From JASFEQ01 sp050122535 (GTDB taxonomy: Bacteria; Desulfobacterota; DSM-4660; Desulfatiglandales; HGW-15), in the NCBI GenBank assembly GCA_050122535.1, contig JASFIT010000009.1, positions 1-27,703 on the forward strand: DNA of 27,703 nucleotides, in the 5' to 3' direction. Of the stretch, positions 1 to 7,111 are shown in pieces (positions within the stretch are counted from its first letter, which is position 1; each line of letters starts with the position of its first letter). The notes beneath the pieces are model-generated. The model worked only from the letters and a program-made list of their open reading frames with translations, did no database searches and had not been told where the DNA came from. The translations under genes and the position numbers were made by a program.

Positions 1-510
1 GCAAAACTCTTCACGGGATGATTCGTCGGTGTCAACACGTGCTGTGGTCACCACACCTCCAAGTCTAATCCTCGGGCCAAGGCCGGGTGTTAAGAGGAGA
101 TTGTTTTTTCCCAAGGTACCAAGCCCTGCAGCCCGGGCAACGTGGCGAAGTGATACCACTCCCACAAATCCCTTGGTCTCCGAAGTCATCTCCACCGGGC
201 TGTAAGCAGGAATCGTTGCGGCCAGGTATCCCCTTTCCTCAAAAAAACAACCCAATGTATAGCTAATTCGGTCCAATTCCTGGTAAAGGGTTAGATTTTG
301 GTTCGTCACGACCTCTTCACGGGGACTTTCAATTGAGCCCCTAAGCATTCGCTTTGCGAAGACAACGACAGACGATGCTTCAGAAAGCACATTTGAAGGA
401 CCACGACGGGTGGGTGTTAGCTCAACACATCCTCCAGAAGCAATTCCCACCAGATCGGCACCCATTTCTCTTGCCACTGTCTTGACCTCATTAGATTCGA
501 TCATTTTCAT
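1..510 (-). CDS. QueG-related (COG1600-like) 4Fe-4S protein, N-terminal part only
   Basis: The minus-strand frame is open from an ATG at 510 to the window edge, giving 170 residues with the C-terminus missing. The stretch AGLGTLGKNNLLLTPG (about residues 130-145) matches the conserved glycine-rich region of epoxyqueuosine reductase QueG and its relatives, which use cobalamin and two 4Fe-4S clusters. The N-terminus (ATG AAA ATG, then an EMGADLVGIA-like segment) also fits this family. The cluster-binding cysteines would lie beyond the window, so true QueG and a related 4Fe-4S protein of unknown substrate cannot be told apart. A GGGGG run five bases upstream supports the start at 510. The gene is divergent from the FHA-GAF gene at 894. 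The family assignment is good; the specific function is unknown. Confidence 0.72.
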   Translation of the reverse strand, partial: MKMIESNEVKTVAREMGADLVGIASGGCVELTPTRRGPSNVLSEASSVVVFAKRMLRGSIESPREEVVTNQNLTLYQELDRISYTLGCFFEERGYLAATIPAYSPVEMTSETKGFVGVVSLRHVARAAGLGTLGKNNLLLTPGLGPRIRLGGVVTTARVDTDESSREEFC

Positions 511-547
511 TAAAGCCCCCAATTCGTCCTGTCGGCATTCATAGAGC

Positions 548-670
548 CTATTGAAATTGCCAATTCTCTTCAAGCATCCGGTTTGTGCTGCCCACATACC
601 TGCCGCCATCTGTTAGGTGGGCAGGGATTCCCCGATAGATCTCCTTAGGACTATAATCGAAAGTCCGCAT
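548..670 (-). CDS. possible 40-aa ORF upstream of the QueG-like gene
   Basis: An ATG-to-TAG frame of 40 codons begins MRTFDYSPKEIYRGIPAHLT and ends 38 bp before the QueG-like start, on the same strand. The composition looks protein-like, but no family is recognised and the ribosome-binding site is weak (GGGGAGATGAG about 13 bases upstream). The same DNA carries an inverted repeat, CTGCCCAC (588-595) with GTGGGCAG (617-624), so it may instead be a structured leader. It could also be a remnant of a longer gene. Confidence 0.2.
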   Translation of the reverse strand: MRTFDYSPKEIYRGIPAHLTDGGRYVGSTNRMLEENWQFQ

Positions 671-893
671 TTTGAAAAGGACTCATCTCCCCATGAGAAA
701 TGGAGCACCCAACATAATTTCTCACCATACGACAAACGATAATTTAAGGCTAACTTGCTAAAAATAGTAAAATTTTTCCCTTGACCTCATTAACGGAAGT
801 GGGGGAAAATGACGCATACGTTCCGGTCAAATTCATGAGGGTCATCTGGTGCGTTCATCGGTGAGAACGTAATCAGCCAAAGGAGAACAAGCC

Positions 894-1907
894 ATGACTA
901 AACTTCATGTTATGAATGAACTGAGCAAAGGGGAGTCTCATGACCTTGAACGTGATATCACTTATGTGGGACGCTCTGCTGACAATGACATTTCAGTAAA
1001 GGATAAATTCGTCTCTCGCAAGCATCTAAAAATCCAAAGGAGAGAAGACAAGTATATTATTGAGGATCTGAAAAGCACAAACGGGACTTTCGTGAATGGC
1101 AAGCAAATACGCCCTGGCGTGGAATACGAAGTCTCGGAAGGACTTCCCATCGCCATTGGGATGAGCGTCATTTGTCTGGGTGAGACGTGTTCAGAAGATA
1201 TTCTGGCTTTTCTGAATTCCATCGATGTTGCCAGAGACATCAGCAGGAAATTCGGGCTCTCCATCAAAGATCGCCGCCAGACCCCTCAAAAGAATATGGA
1301 GTTGATCTACAAGGTCTCCAATGTCTTGATGGAATCATCAGATCTAAAGGAGATAGCAGAGAAGATACACAATTACATTTTCCGTCTTCTCAAGAGAATT
1401 GACAGGTGCGTTCTCATTCTCATCGACAGAAAGACAGGGAAAATCTCAAAAGCCATAACCAAATCCAGGAAACCGAGTACTGACAAAGAGAAGACATATA
1501 GCGAGGATGTGGTAGAGCGCGTCATCCGAGAGGGTAAGGCAGTGATGATTCCGGATGCTCATGCTGGAGAAGATGTGGACCTTTTGGAGACGCTGAAGTT
1601 GATGAAAATCGGTTCTGTCATGTGTGTACCCTTAATCAGTCGGTCGCAAATGTTAGGGGCCATTTATGTGGACTCCCTTTACAAACCCTATGGATTTCGC
1701 AAACAGGATATCTCTCTTCTCACCGCATTTGCCAGCCGGGCGGCCCTTGCCATCGAGAATGCATTGCTTTATGCAAACCTGGAGAAAGGAGGGGGAGGAA
1801 GAAGAAAGAGTGCCGAGAAGGGCCAAAAGAATGTCAGAAAGAAGGAGGAGCGTTCTGACTCCACATATGACACGTTGCCAAGTGGGGAGATAGATCTCCC
1901 TAAATAA
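894..1907 (+). CDS. FHA and GAF domain signalling protein
   Basis: The 337-aa protein has an N-terminal forkhead-associated (FHA) domain at about residues 5-98, with the hallmark GRS (26-28), SRKH (41-44) and DLKSTNGTFVNG (58-69). These are the phosphothreonine-binding positions. A GAF domain follows at about 138-297, ending in AFASRAALAIENALLYANLE. A lysine/arginine-rich, probably disordered tail occupies 299-320. There is no transmembrane segment and no output enzyme, so it is a cytoplasmic adaptor or sensor that could read a Ser/Thr kinase signal and a small ligand. FHA-GAF proteins often accompany sigma-54 activators or Ser/Thr kinases, but none is adjacent here. AAAGGAGAA lies 8 bases before the ATG. 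It appears monocistronic. Confidence 0.9.
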   Translation: MTKLHVMNELSKGESHDLERDITYVGRSADNDISVKDKFVSRKHLKIQRREDKYIIEDLKSTNGTFVNGKQIRPGVEYEVSEGLPIAIGMSVICLGETCSEDILAFLNSIDVARDISRKFGLSIKDRRQTPQKNMELIYKVSNVLMESSDLKEIAEKIHNYIFRLLKRIDRCVLILIDRKTGKISKAITKSRKPSTDKEKTYSEDVVERVIREGKAVMIPDAHAGEDVDLLETLKLMKIGSVMCVPLISRSQMLGAIYVDSLYKPYGFRKQDISLLTAFASRAALAIENALLYANLEKGGGGRRKSAEKGQKNVRKKEERSDSTYDTLPSGEIDLPK

Positions 1908-2089
1908 AGTTCATAAGGCCAGGTTCCATCTTTCCCATAAATCCTTCCATTGCCCAGACGGGCTCCGCAGAAGACATAACAATTTCACCACAGGGGTCTT
2001 GATTCCTACTATTTAAGTATTAAATTATGAACGGGTAGGCGTTAAAACCCTTTTAGAGGGTTCTTAACAACTCATTACCCCTCCTTTCT

Positions 2090-2125
2090 CCCCCCTGGGT
2101 TCCCCCATAAGCTCAGGGGGGTTTT
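2090..2125 (+). terminator. intrinsic terminator downstream of the FHA-GAF gene
   Basis: CCCCCCTG (2090-2097) pairs perfectly with CAGGGGGG (2114-2121) around a 16-nt loop and is followed by TTTTAGTTT on the plus strand. It lies about 180 bp after the FHA-GAF stop. A second, bulged inverted repeat (GTTAAAACCCT with AGGGTTCTTAAC, 2041-2068) precedes it without a T-tract. The rest of 1908-2288 shows no recognisable feature. Confidence 0.55.
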
Positions 2126-2288
2126 AGTTTGAAGTCAAAAACCTGATCCTCTAGCCCAGGCCAGCTGTACTCCGCTACGCCTTGGCCGATAAAATGCGCT
2201 CTGAGTGATCTAAATTTATAAAGTGAGCTAAAGTTGAGGTGCTCGCCTCTGGCGAGGTCTATTTTGAAACGGACAGAAATCTCATTCA

Positions 2289-2435
2289 TTTTAGGCATTT
2301 TAGGCCCGCCTGCCACAGCCCTTTATGGGCGACGCGGTCAAATTGCCCGGGTCTTACCGCTTGAAAAGGCTGAATAATTCTCTGCGAGGAGGCATTGGCG
2401 GGCAGGCACTTTAGAACACTTTAGGCACTCTAAAG
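2289..2435. repeat. degenerate TTTAGGCA short repeats flanking a GC-rich core
   Basis: The gap before yqeB contains several imperfect units of the form CTTTAGGCA or CTTTAGAACA at both ends (2289-2305 and 2408-2435). Between them is a segment bounded by GCCCGCCTGCC and GGCGGGCAGGC. It has the look of a decayed intergenic repeat. No coding potential is supported. Confidence 0.35.
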
Positions 2436-2452
2436 AAATAATGGCAGGTTTT

Positions 2453-3256
2453 TTAGTGGCCATAGACTCTCAGGATTGCCTCGAGGACCGTTCCTCCAAG
2501 GGCCCGGGACTTCTCTGAGATGGTATAACAGAATTCTTTATTGCCTCGGGGGTCAATGTCACCCAGCTTTAGTCCCTTGCGCACGTCCATTCCAGAACGT
2601 ATTAGGCCCCTGATGACACCATCTATTTGCGCCTCGAGGGCTACTCTATTCACAGATCCCACCACATCCCCTTTCTTAACCTCATCACCTATGTCTAGAA
2701 TGTTTTTCCATTCACCGTCCACGGGTGCTCTAAGGACTCGCTCGGCGGTGATACCCTGAACAGGGCCAGGGATCCCTGTGTTGGGCTCTGCTGTCCCTGA
2801 TGTGATGAGACGGCCAAGGTTGTGGCCTCGGTTGGTTTCTACCACAAAATGGGCATCTTTTCCCGCCTCAAAGCCAGGGCCAAGCGCAATGACCAGGGGG
2901 GCATCATGTATGGAAGTCCCTAGGTTTTTCTTCGCCAAGATGGCATCGACAATGACTTGAGGCTCGATGACTTTCTTTGCTTCACACTGGGGGTCCACCA
3001 AGAGGGGTATTTTGCTCTGTTCCCAAATGGAGTAGACGTCCTCTGCCTTGGGGATCAGCACAGCCTCCACACCTTCTACCTCAGCCCGCCCATCGTAGAC
3101 GGCCTCGCAAAAGGCTACTTTTCTTCTGACAGCCAAGGGTTTCGCTATCTCGGTGATGAAGACCTTGAAACCAGACTGGTAGAGTCTCCAAGCGACGCCT
3201 GAGGCAAGGTCTCCACCTCCCCTTAAACCCACCTTGATATCTGATATTGTTTTCAT
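2453..3256 (-). CDS. yqeB: YqeB / EF2563-type selenium-dependent molybdenum hydroxylase accessory protein
   Basis: From the ATG at 3256 the protein is 267 aa. It opens with VGLRGGGDLASGVAWRL (about residues 9-25), a Rossmann-like glycine-rich start typical of the YqeB/EF2563 family. It also carries DAPLVIALGPGF (118-129) and ITSGTAEPNTGIPGPVQG (151-168). The C-terminal part (about 178-240) has the valine/glycine pattern of a barrel-sandwich hybrid domain. The family is linked by genome context to selenium-dependent molybdenum hydroxylases and their cofactor maturation; the exact reaction is not settled. The frame extends further upstream to 3349, but AGGAG sits 10 bases before 3256 and family homology begins there. 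No hydroxylase subunit or other maturation gene is nearby, so it stands alone in this window. Confidence 0.85.
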   Translation of the reverse strand: MKTISDIKVGLRGGGDLASGVAWRLYQSGFKVFITEIAKPLAVRRKVAFCEAVYDGRAEVEGVEAVLIPKAEDVYSIWEQSKIPLLVDPQCEAKKVIEPQVIVDAILAKKNLGTSIHDAPLVIALGPGFEAGKDAHFVVETNRGHNLGRLITSGTAEPNTGIPGPVQGITAERVLRAPVDGEWKNILDIGDEVKKGDVVGSVNRVALEAQIDGVIRGLIRSGMDVRKGLKLGDIDPRGNKEFCYTISEKSRALGGTVLEAILRVYGH

Positions 3257-3378
3257 AGTCTTTTGGCTCCTGAAAAGTTCCCCCATCTCTGACAGATGGA
3301 ATAACGCGATTCTCTGCTTCACTATATTTCCACCAACCAACAAAATCAAGTGAAACGGAGATGCCGAAGAGTGAAGCT

Positions 3379-3722
3379 CCCCGCCCTAAAGGCCGGGGCA
3401 TCACCCCTAACTTCGCTCGCCCGGTGGCATGGGGGTCTCTTTTCAAGACCGCAACCCAAATGACGGCCCTCTTCCTTACCGCCCCCATCTCCAAAATTCA
3501 GGGCTCCGGGAACTGGCACAGGGGAGATCCATCATTGACGCCACCTTGCGCTGTGGGGTTGCTTGCCGCCATGATGATGTTACACTTTGGTGCCGTCCCA
3601 CAACCACCGGACAAATGGTTGTCGGCTTGAAAAGAGACCCCCATACCCCCGGTAAAGGATGACATCTCTATCGAGGCGAAGCCCCTGGCGTAGGCTGATC
3701 ATCCCCGCTCTGAAGGGCGGGG
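3379..3722. mobile_element. palindromic relic or MITE with IS200/IS605-like 3'-end hairpins
   Basis: Two GC-rich hairpins bound a symmetric segment. CCCCGCCC-TAAA-GGCCGGGG lies at 3379-3398 (one C-C mismatch) and CCCCGCTC-TGAA-GGGCGGGG at 3703-3722. Just inside them is a 27-bp inverted repeat, 3421-3447 against 3626-3652, with 25 of 27 positions matching and a core of ATGGGGGTCTCTTTTCAAG. Such hairpins resemble the 3' ends of IS200/IS605 elements downstream of tnpB. No intact transposase frame is present; frames across it are short and unconvincing. It may be a head-to-head remnant of two element ends or a non-autonomous derivative. The IS family assignment is inference. It fills the gap between yqeB and mntP. 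Confidence 0.45.
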
Positions 3723-3818
3723 CATTCTGAGATGTTTTGGTAAATAGAGACGACCAAAAATCTTGACCTCTCACCGCCTTTTCTCTATCTATGCATGGGG
3801 AAAAGAGGAATAGTCGAA

Positions 3819-4385
3819 GTGGATTTACTGACCATCCTTGGGACCGCCTTGGCATTAGCCATGGACGCCTTTGCTGTAGCCACGGCTGTGGCTGCCGGTC
3901 TGCCCGAGTGGACTGCACGCCACACGTTCCGCCTGGCTTGGCACTTTGGTCTTTTCCAGGCTATGATGCCCATCATCGGCTGGTTTGGGGGTTCGGCCCT
4001 ACTGCCCCTTATGGCAGCGATTGATCACTGGATCGCATTTGCTCTCTTGGCTTTCCTGGGTCTGCGGATGATCTGGCAGGCACGGCATCCTGAAGATCGA
4101 AGTCAGGATTTTGATCCTACCAGGGGTTGGAGCCTGGTGGTCCTCTCTGTGGCCACTAGTATCGATGCCTTTGCCGTGGGTGTGTCCCTGGGCCTCATCG
4201 GCATCTCAATCTGGGTGCCTTCACTGATCATTGGGCTGGTGACACTGGTTGTCACCTACGTGGGGACACGTGTCGGCCGCAGGGCAGGCCATTACGTGGG
4301 ACAATGGGCTGAACGTGTGGGAGGTGCGGTATTGATTGGCATCGGCACCCGCATACTTCTGCAACATCTCATGGGGATAGAATGA
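3819..4385 (+). CDS. mntP: manganese efflux pump MntP
   Basis: MntP (DUF204) exports Mn2+ across the inner membrane and protects against manganese overload. The protein has about six hydrophobic helices and the two family motifs, LAMDAFAVA near the N-terminus and SIDAFAVGVSLG around residues 114-125. The acidic residues fall at D16 and D116. The GTG at 3819 is preferred over the ATG at 3795 because AGAGGA (3804-3809) sits 9 bases before it. It also gives 188 aa with D16, the same length and position as in E. coli MntP. The ATG at 3795 lacks a ribosome-binding site. The stop overlaps the start of zupT (ATGA), so the two are translationally coupled. No yybP-ykoY-type manganese riboswitch was recognised upstream. 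Confidence 0.92.
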   Translation: MDLLTILGTALALAMDAFAVATAVAAGLPEWTARHTFRLAWHFGLFQAMMPIIGWFGGSALLPLMAAIDHWIAFALLAFLGLRMIWQARHPEDRSQDFDPTRGWSLVVLSVATSIDAFAVGVSLGLIGISIWVPSLIIGLVTLVVTYVGTRVGRRAGHYVGQWAERVGGAVLIGIGTRILLQHLMGIE

Positions 4386-5185
4386 GTGAAAATGTGATAT
4401 TAGCTTTTGCCCTGACAGCTTTGGCGGGATTGTCAACCGGGATTGGCAGTGCCATTGCATTCTTCTCAAAGCGCACAAACTGGGCCTTTCTTTCCGTCTC
4501 CCTGGGATTCTCCGCAGGGGTGATGATCTATGTCTCCCTCATTGAAATCTTTGCCAAAGCCCGTGATGCGCTAGCGGAAGTTCACGGCCATGAGAGTGGC
4601 ACATGGATAACCGTTGCCGCATTTTTTGGTGGCATCTTTGTTATTGCCATTATTGACCGATTGATTCCTGCCTATGAGAATCCCCATGAAGCCCATGCCA
4701 TCGAGGAAATGCAACAAGCAGTGGTCCGACAGAAAAGACTGATGCGCATGGGCGCGATTACCGCTCTGGCCATTGGCATCCACAATTTTCCAGAGGGCCT
4801 GGCAACCTTTGTGGGAACCCTGGCAGATCCGGCCATCGGGATGGCCATCGCAGTGGCTATCGCTGTGCATAATATCCCAGAAGGTATCTCTGTCTCGGTA
4901 CCCATCTATTTTGCTACGGGAAGCAAGAAAAAGGCGTTTTGGCTCTCTTTCCTCTCCGGTGTCTCTGAACCCATTGGCGCTTTGATCGGTTACACGATTC
5001 TCAGGCCCATTTTTTCAGAGACCGTGTTCGGCATCCTGTTTGCCTCAGTGGCCGGGATAATGGTCTTTATTTCCCTGGATGAGCTTTTACCTGCTGCGAG
5101 GGAGTATGGAGAGGGGCACCTGGCCATTTACGGTCTGATCTGCGGTATGGCGGTGATGGCTTTGAGTCTACTTCTGTTTATGTAG
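4382..5185 (+). CDS. zupT: ZIP-family divalent metal transporter ZupT
   Basis: The 267-aa membrane protein has about eight hydrophobic helices and the two ZIP signature motifs HNFPEG (134-139) and HNIPEG (163-168). These line the binuclear metal site in transmembrane helices 4 and 5. SEPIGAL (195-201) and SLDELLPAA (231-239) are further conserved segments. A loop with HGHESG and HEAH (about 68-105) could bind metal. ZupT imports Zn2+ and, with broad specificity, Fe2+, Mn2+ and Co2+. Its ATG overlaps the mntP stop. An importer coupled to a Mn exporter suggests joint control of the cellular Zn(Fe)/Mn ratio, which is an inference. Repeat copy A begins 60 bp after the stop. Confidence 0.92.
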   Translation: MSENVILAFALTALAGLSTGIGSAIAFFSKRTNWAFLSVSLGFSAGVMIYVSLIEIFAKARDALAEVHGHESGTWITVAAFFGGIFVIAIIDRLIPAYENPHEAHAIEEMQQAVVRQKRLMRMGAITALAIGIHNFPEGLATFVGTLADPAIGMAIAVAIAVHNIPEGISVSVPIYFATGSKKKAFWLSFLSGVSEPIGALIGYTILRPIFSETVFGILFASVAGIMVFISLDELLPAAREYGEGHLAIYGLICGMAVMALSLLLFM

Positions 5186-5244
5186 ATCAGCTTGATGGGA
5201 TCAGAGTCGTTCACTTCACACCCTTGTCCAGCCTTCCTTTGAAC

Positions 5245-5627
5245 CTGTCGGAAAAAGCCCATCTGCCATTCGACAAGCTCACGGCCCTGAGCAAAGCCGA
5301 AGGGCTGCGTTACCCTCATCCCCCGCCCTGTTAAATTCTCGCTACACGAGACGGCGAAGCCGATTTAACAGGGCAAGTCATTGCGGCGTATGAGATTCCA
5401 TGGCCAAAGGCGTAAGGCTCAGGGCTCAAGGATAAAAGATAATGAAGGTGGCCTTTGTTTTTCCCCTGTGCCTTTGGCCCTGCGCCCGGTGCTTTAATCT
5501 TACGCCTCATTCCTCGGGATTTGTCCGCGCTTCGCTTGGACTCCCCACCCTGCGGGCGGGTCCCCGGTTTCGGAAGCCTTGCATATGGACATTTTCCATC
5601 AGCCTCTAAGAAGCAGGTTTTCGACAG
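5245..5627 (+). repeat. composite palindromic repeat, copy A (longest)
   Basis: It shares near-identical blocks with copies B (13651-13797) and C (25735-25980), in the same orientation. These include CTGTCGGAAAA(A)GCCC at the left, GTTACCCTCATCC, TACGCCTCATTCCTCGGGAT, GGAAGCCTTGCATATGGAC and TTTTCCATCAGCCTCT. Like C it contains a cloverleaf module (5325-5374) and a GC-rich module after GGGATTT. Unlike B and C it has two extra insertions. One is about 40 bp of the TTCGACAAGCTCA...TGAGC type (about 5269-5308). The other is about 110 bp placed inside the central GGCGTA/TACGCC loop (about 5390-5499), itself carrying CCAAAGGC...GCCTTTGG. It lies between the convergent zupT and DUF362 genes and could act as a terminator for both. 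Confidence 0.8.
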
Positions 5628-5642
5628 TCTCTTTTTGAACCT

Positions 5643-6752
5643 TCATATGCTGACGAGCTCATATTGCCTATTCCCGAGGCCAAGCTTCTGTGCGTACCGG
5701 AGTTGTATGGTCCAGTCTATCTTGGGATAGAGGCCCTTAAATTTATCCTCGCCCGCCCCTTTATGGGACGACAAACAAGAACTCTCCAATCCCACTTGAC
5801 GGTTAACCATGTCTGCTGATGCCTGATCTATAGCCACCGGGTCCTTTGAGGCCATGATTCCCAGGTCCTGAACGATGGGTGCATCGCTGTGACCGTAGCA
5901 GTCACAAGCTGGCGAAATCTGGGTTAAGAAGTTGAGAAAAGCAGCGCGACCTTTCTTCCCTTTCAAAACGGCAAGGGTGTATTCCACCATCTTCTTCTGA
6001 AAAATGGGGATATCCGCATTCCACTGCACATCGATCGCCTCATTATCACATATAAGGATGCATTCCCCACAGCCCACGCACCTTTTGGGGTCAATCACCG
6101 CCTTTTTATTCTTAATGGAAATGGCCGATTGGGCACAATGCTCCACACATTCACCGCAGGCGATACAACTTTTCCTCTTTACCTTGGGTGACACACCAGA
6201 GTGCTGCACCAACTTTCCCTTCCTTGAGGCGCAGCCCATGCCGAGATTCTTAATGGTGCCTCCGAATCCTGATAGCTCGTGACCTTTGAAATGGGCCACG
6301 CTAATGAGGACGTCCGATTCAGCAATCTCTTTTCCTATGTATGCACTTTTGACATTTTCTCGGTTGATCCTCACGGCCGTGGAAGAGGCCCCTCTCATCC
6401 CGTCCGCGATAATAATGGGTGCATTTACCACAGAATAGGCAAAACCGTTCTGAGTGGCCGTATCAAGATGTGAAACGCTGTTTCCTCTTGTTCCGGCATA
6501 GAGGGTGTTGGTGTCCGTTAGAAAAGGAGATGCCCCCAATTCCTTTAGATGGTCTACAATTTGGCGCAAGAAATTGGGCCTTATGAATGCGGTATTGCCC
6601 TTTTCACCAAAATGCATCTTAATGGCCACTAAATGGCGAGGACGAATGATACTTTCCAGGTCCAACATATGGATAAGTCTATCGAGTTTTTCAAAGAGGT
6701 TTTCCTTCGGGGAGGTCCTGAGGTCAGTGAAGTAGACTTGGGAGGCAGTCAT
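5643..6752 (-). CDS. DUF362-domain protein with two 4Fe-4S ferredoxin clusters
   Basis: The 369-aa protein has a DUF362 fold on either side of a 2x[4Fe-4S] ferredoxin insert. The first cluster motif is CIACGECVEHC (about residues 196-206) and the second CVGCGECILIC (about 225-235). The N-terminal part carries KMHFGEKGNTAFIRP (about 45-59) and the family segment HFKGHELSGFGGTIKNLGMGC (about 154-174). The C-terminal part has DPVAIDQASADMV. It is probably a cytoplasmic electron-transfer or Fe-S protein of unknown partner. The ATG at 6752 is preceded at 7 bases by AAAGGAG; an in-frame TTG one codon upstream is less likely. It ends 16 bp from repeat copy A and has no co-directional neighbour. Confidence 0.88.
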   Translation of the reverse strand: MTASQVYFTDLRTSPKENLFEKLDRLIHMLDLESIIRPRHLVAIKMHFGEKGNTAFIRPNFLRQIVDHLKELGASPFLTDTNTLYAGTRGNSVSHLDTATQNGFAYSVVNAPIIIADGMRGASSTAVRINRENVKSAYIGKEIAESDVLISVAHFKGHELSGFGGTIKNLGMGCASRKGKLVQHSGVSPKVKRKSCIACGECVEHCAQSAISIKNKKAVIDPKRCVGCGECILICDNEAIDVQWNADIPIFQKKMVEYTLAVLKGKKGRAAFLNFLTQISPACDCYGHSDAPIVQDLGIMASKDPVAIDQASADMVNRQVGLESSCLSSHKGAGEDKFKGLYPKIDWTIQLRYAQKLGLGNRQYELVSI

Positions 6753-6980
6753 CAATCATCTCCTTTTTTAAGAGTAATAGAGGGGCCCTTTCAAGAAAAT
6801 ATGAATGCCCCAATGTGGCTTTATTTAGCGGATTATTTATAAAATTACACGAAAGGTCAATAATAAGCGCTGTAAGAGCTTGTGCATGAAACGGGTAAAG
6901 AAACCTGGTTTTTTGCAGACAATGATATTAGATATTACCGATTTACCCATCAATACAAGGGAAATCCGTCCTTTTTTCCG
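6753..6980. other. AT-rich divergent intergenic region, nothing recognised
   Basis: This is the 5' side shared by the DUF362 gene (minus) and the rhodanese-fold gene (plus). It is AT-rich relative to the genes. No repeat, RNA or coding frame is convincing. The only recognisable signal nearby is the promoter candidate at 6981-7010. Confidence 0.4.
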
Positions 6981-7010
6981 TTGACAAACAAAATCATCTT
7001 GGATTATTAA
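6981..7010 (+). promoter_or_regulatory. candidate sigma-70 promoter for the rhodanese-fold gene
   Basis: A perfect TTGACA (6981-6986) is followed after 18 bp by TATTAA (7005-7010, four of six consensus bases). The predicted start site is about 95 bp upstream of the ATG at 7112. Confidence 0.4.
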
Positions 7011-7111
7011 CTTGATGCTGATCGCGTGTATTTTCGGCCCCACCAATCATCGACGGTCTTGGTGAAAAATCTTTCCTAACCGGATCTCTTACAAATGGAG
7101 AATCTGACCCT

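Noticed and set aside
2113..2316. A 67-codon minus-strand frame in the gap upstream of yqeB
   Set aside because: It overlaps the terminator at its end and the short repeats at its start, lacks a ribosome-binding site, and matches no recognised family. Possibly a gene relic, but not supported.
3580..3918. A 112-codon minus-strand frame through the palindromic element with an RLDRDV segment resembling the end of TnpB
   Set aside because: The segment is too short and continues into sequence antisense to mntP. It was used only as weak support for the IS200/IS605 relationship.
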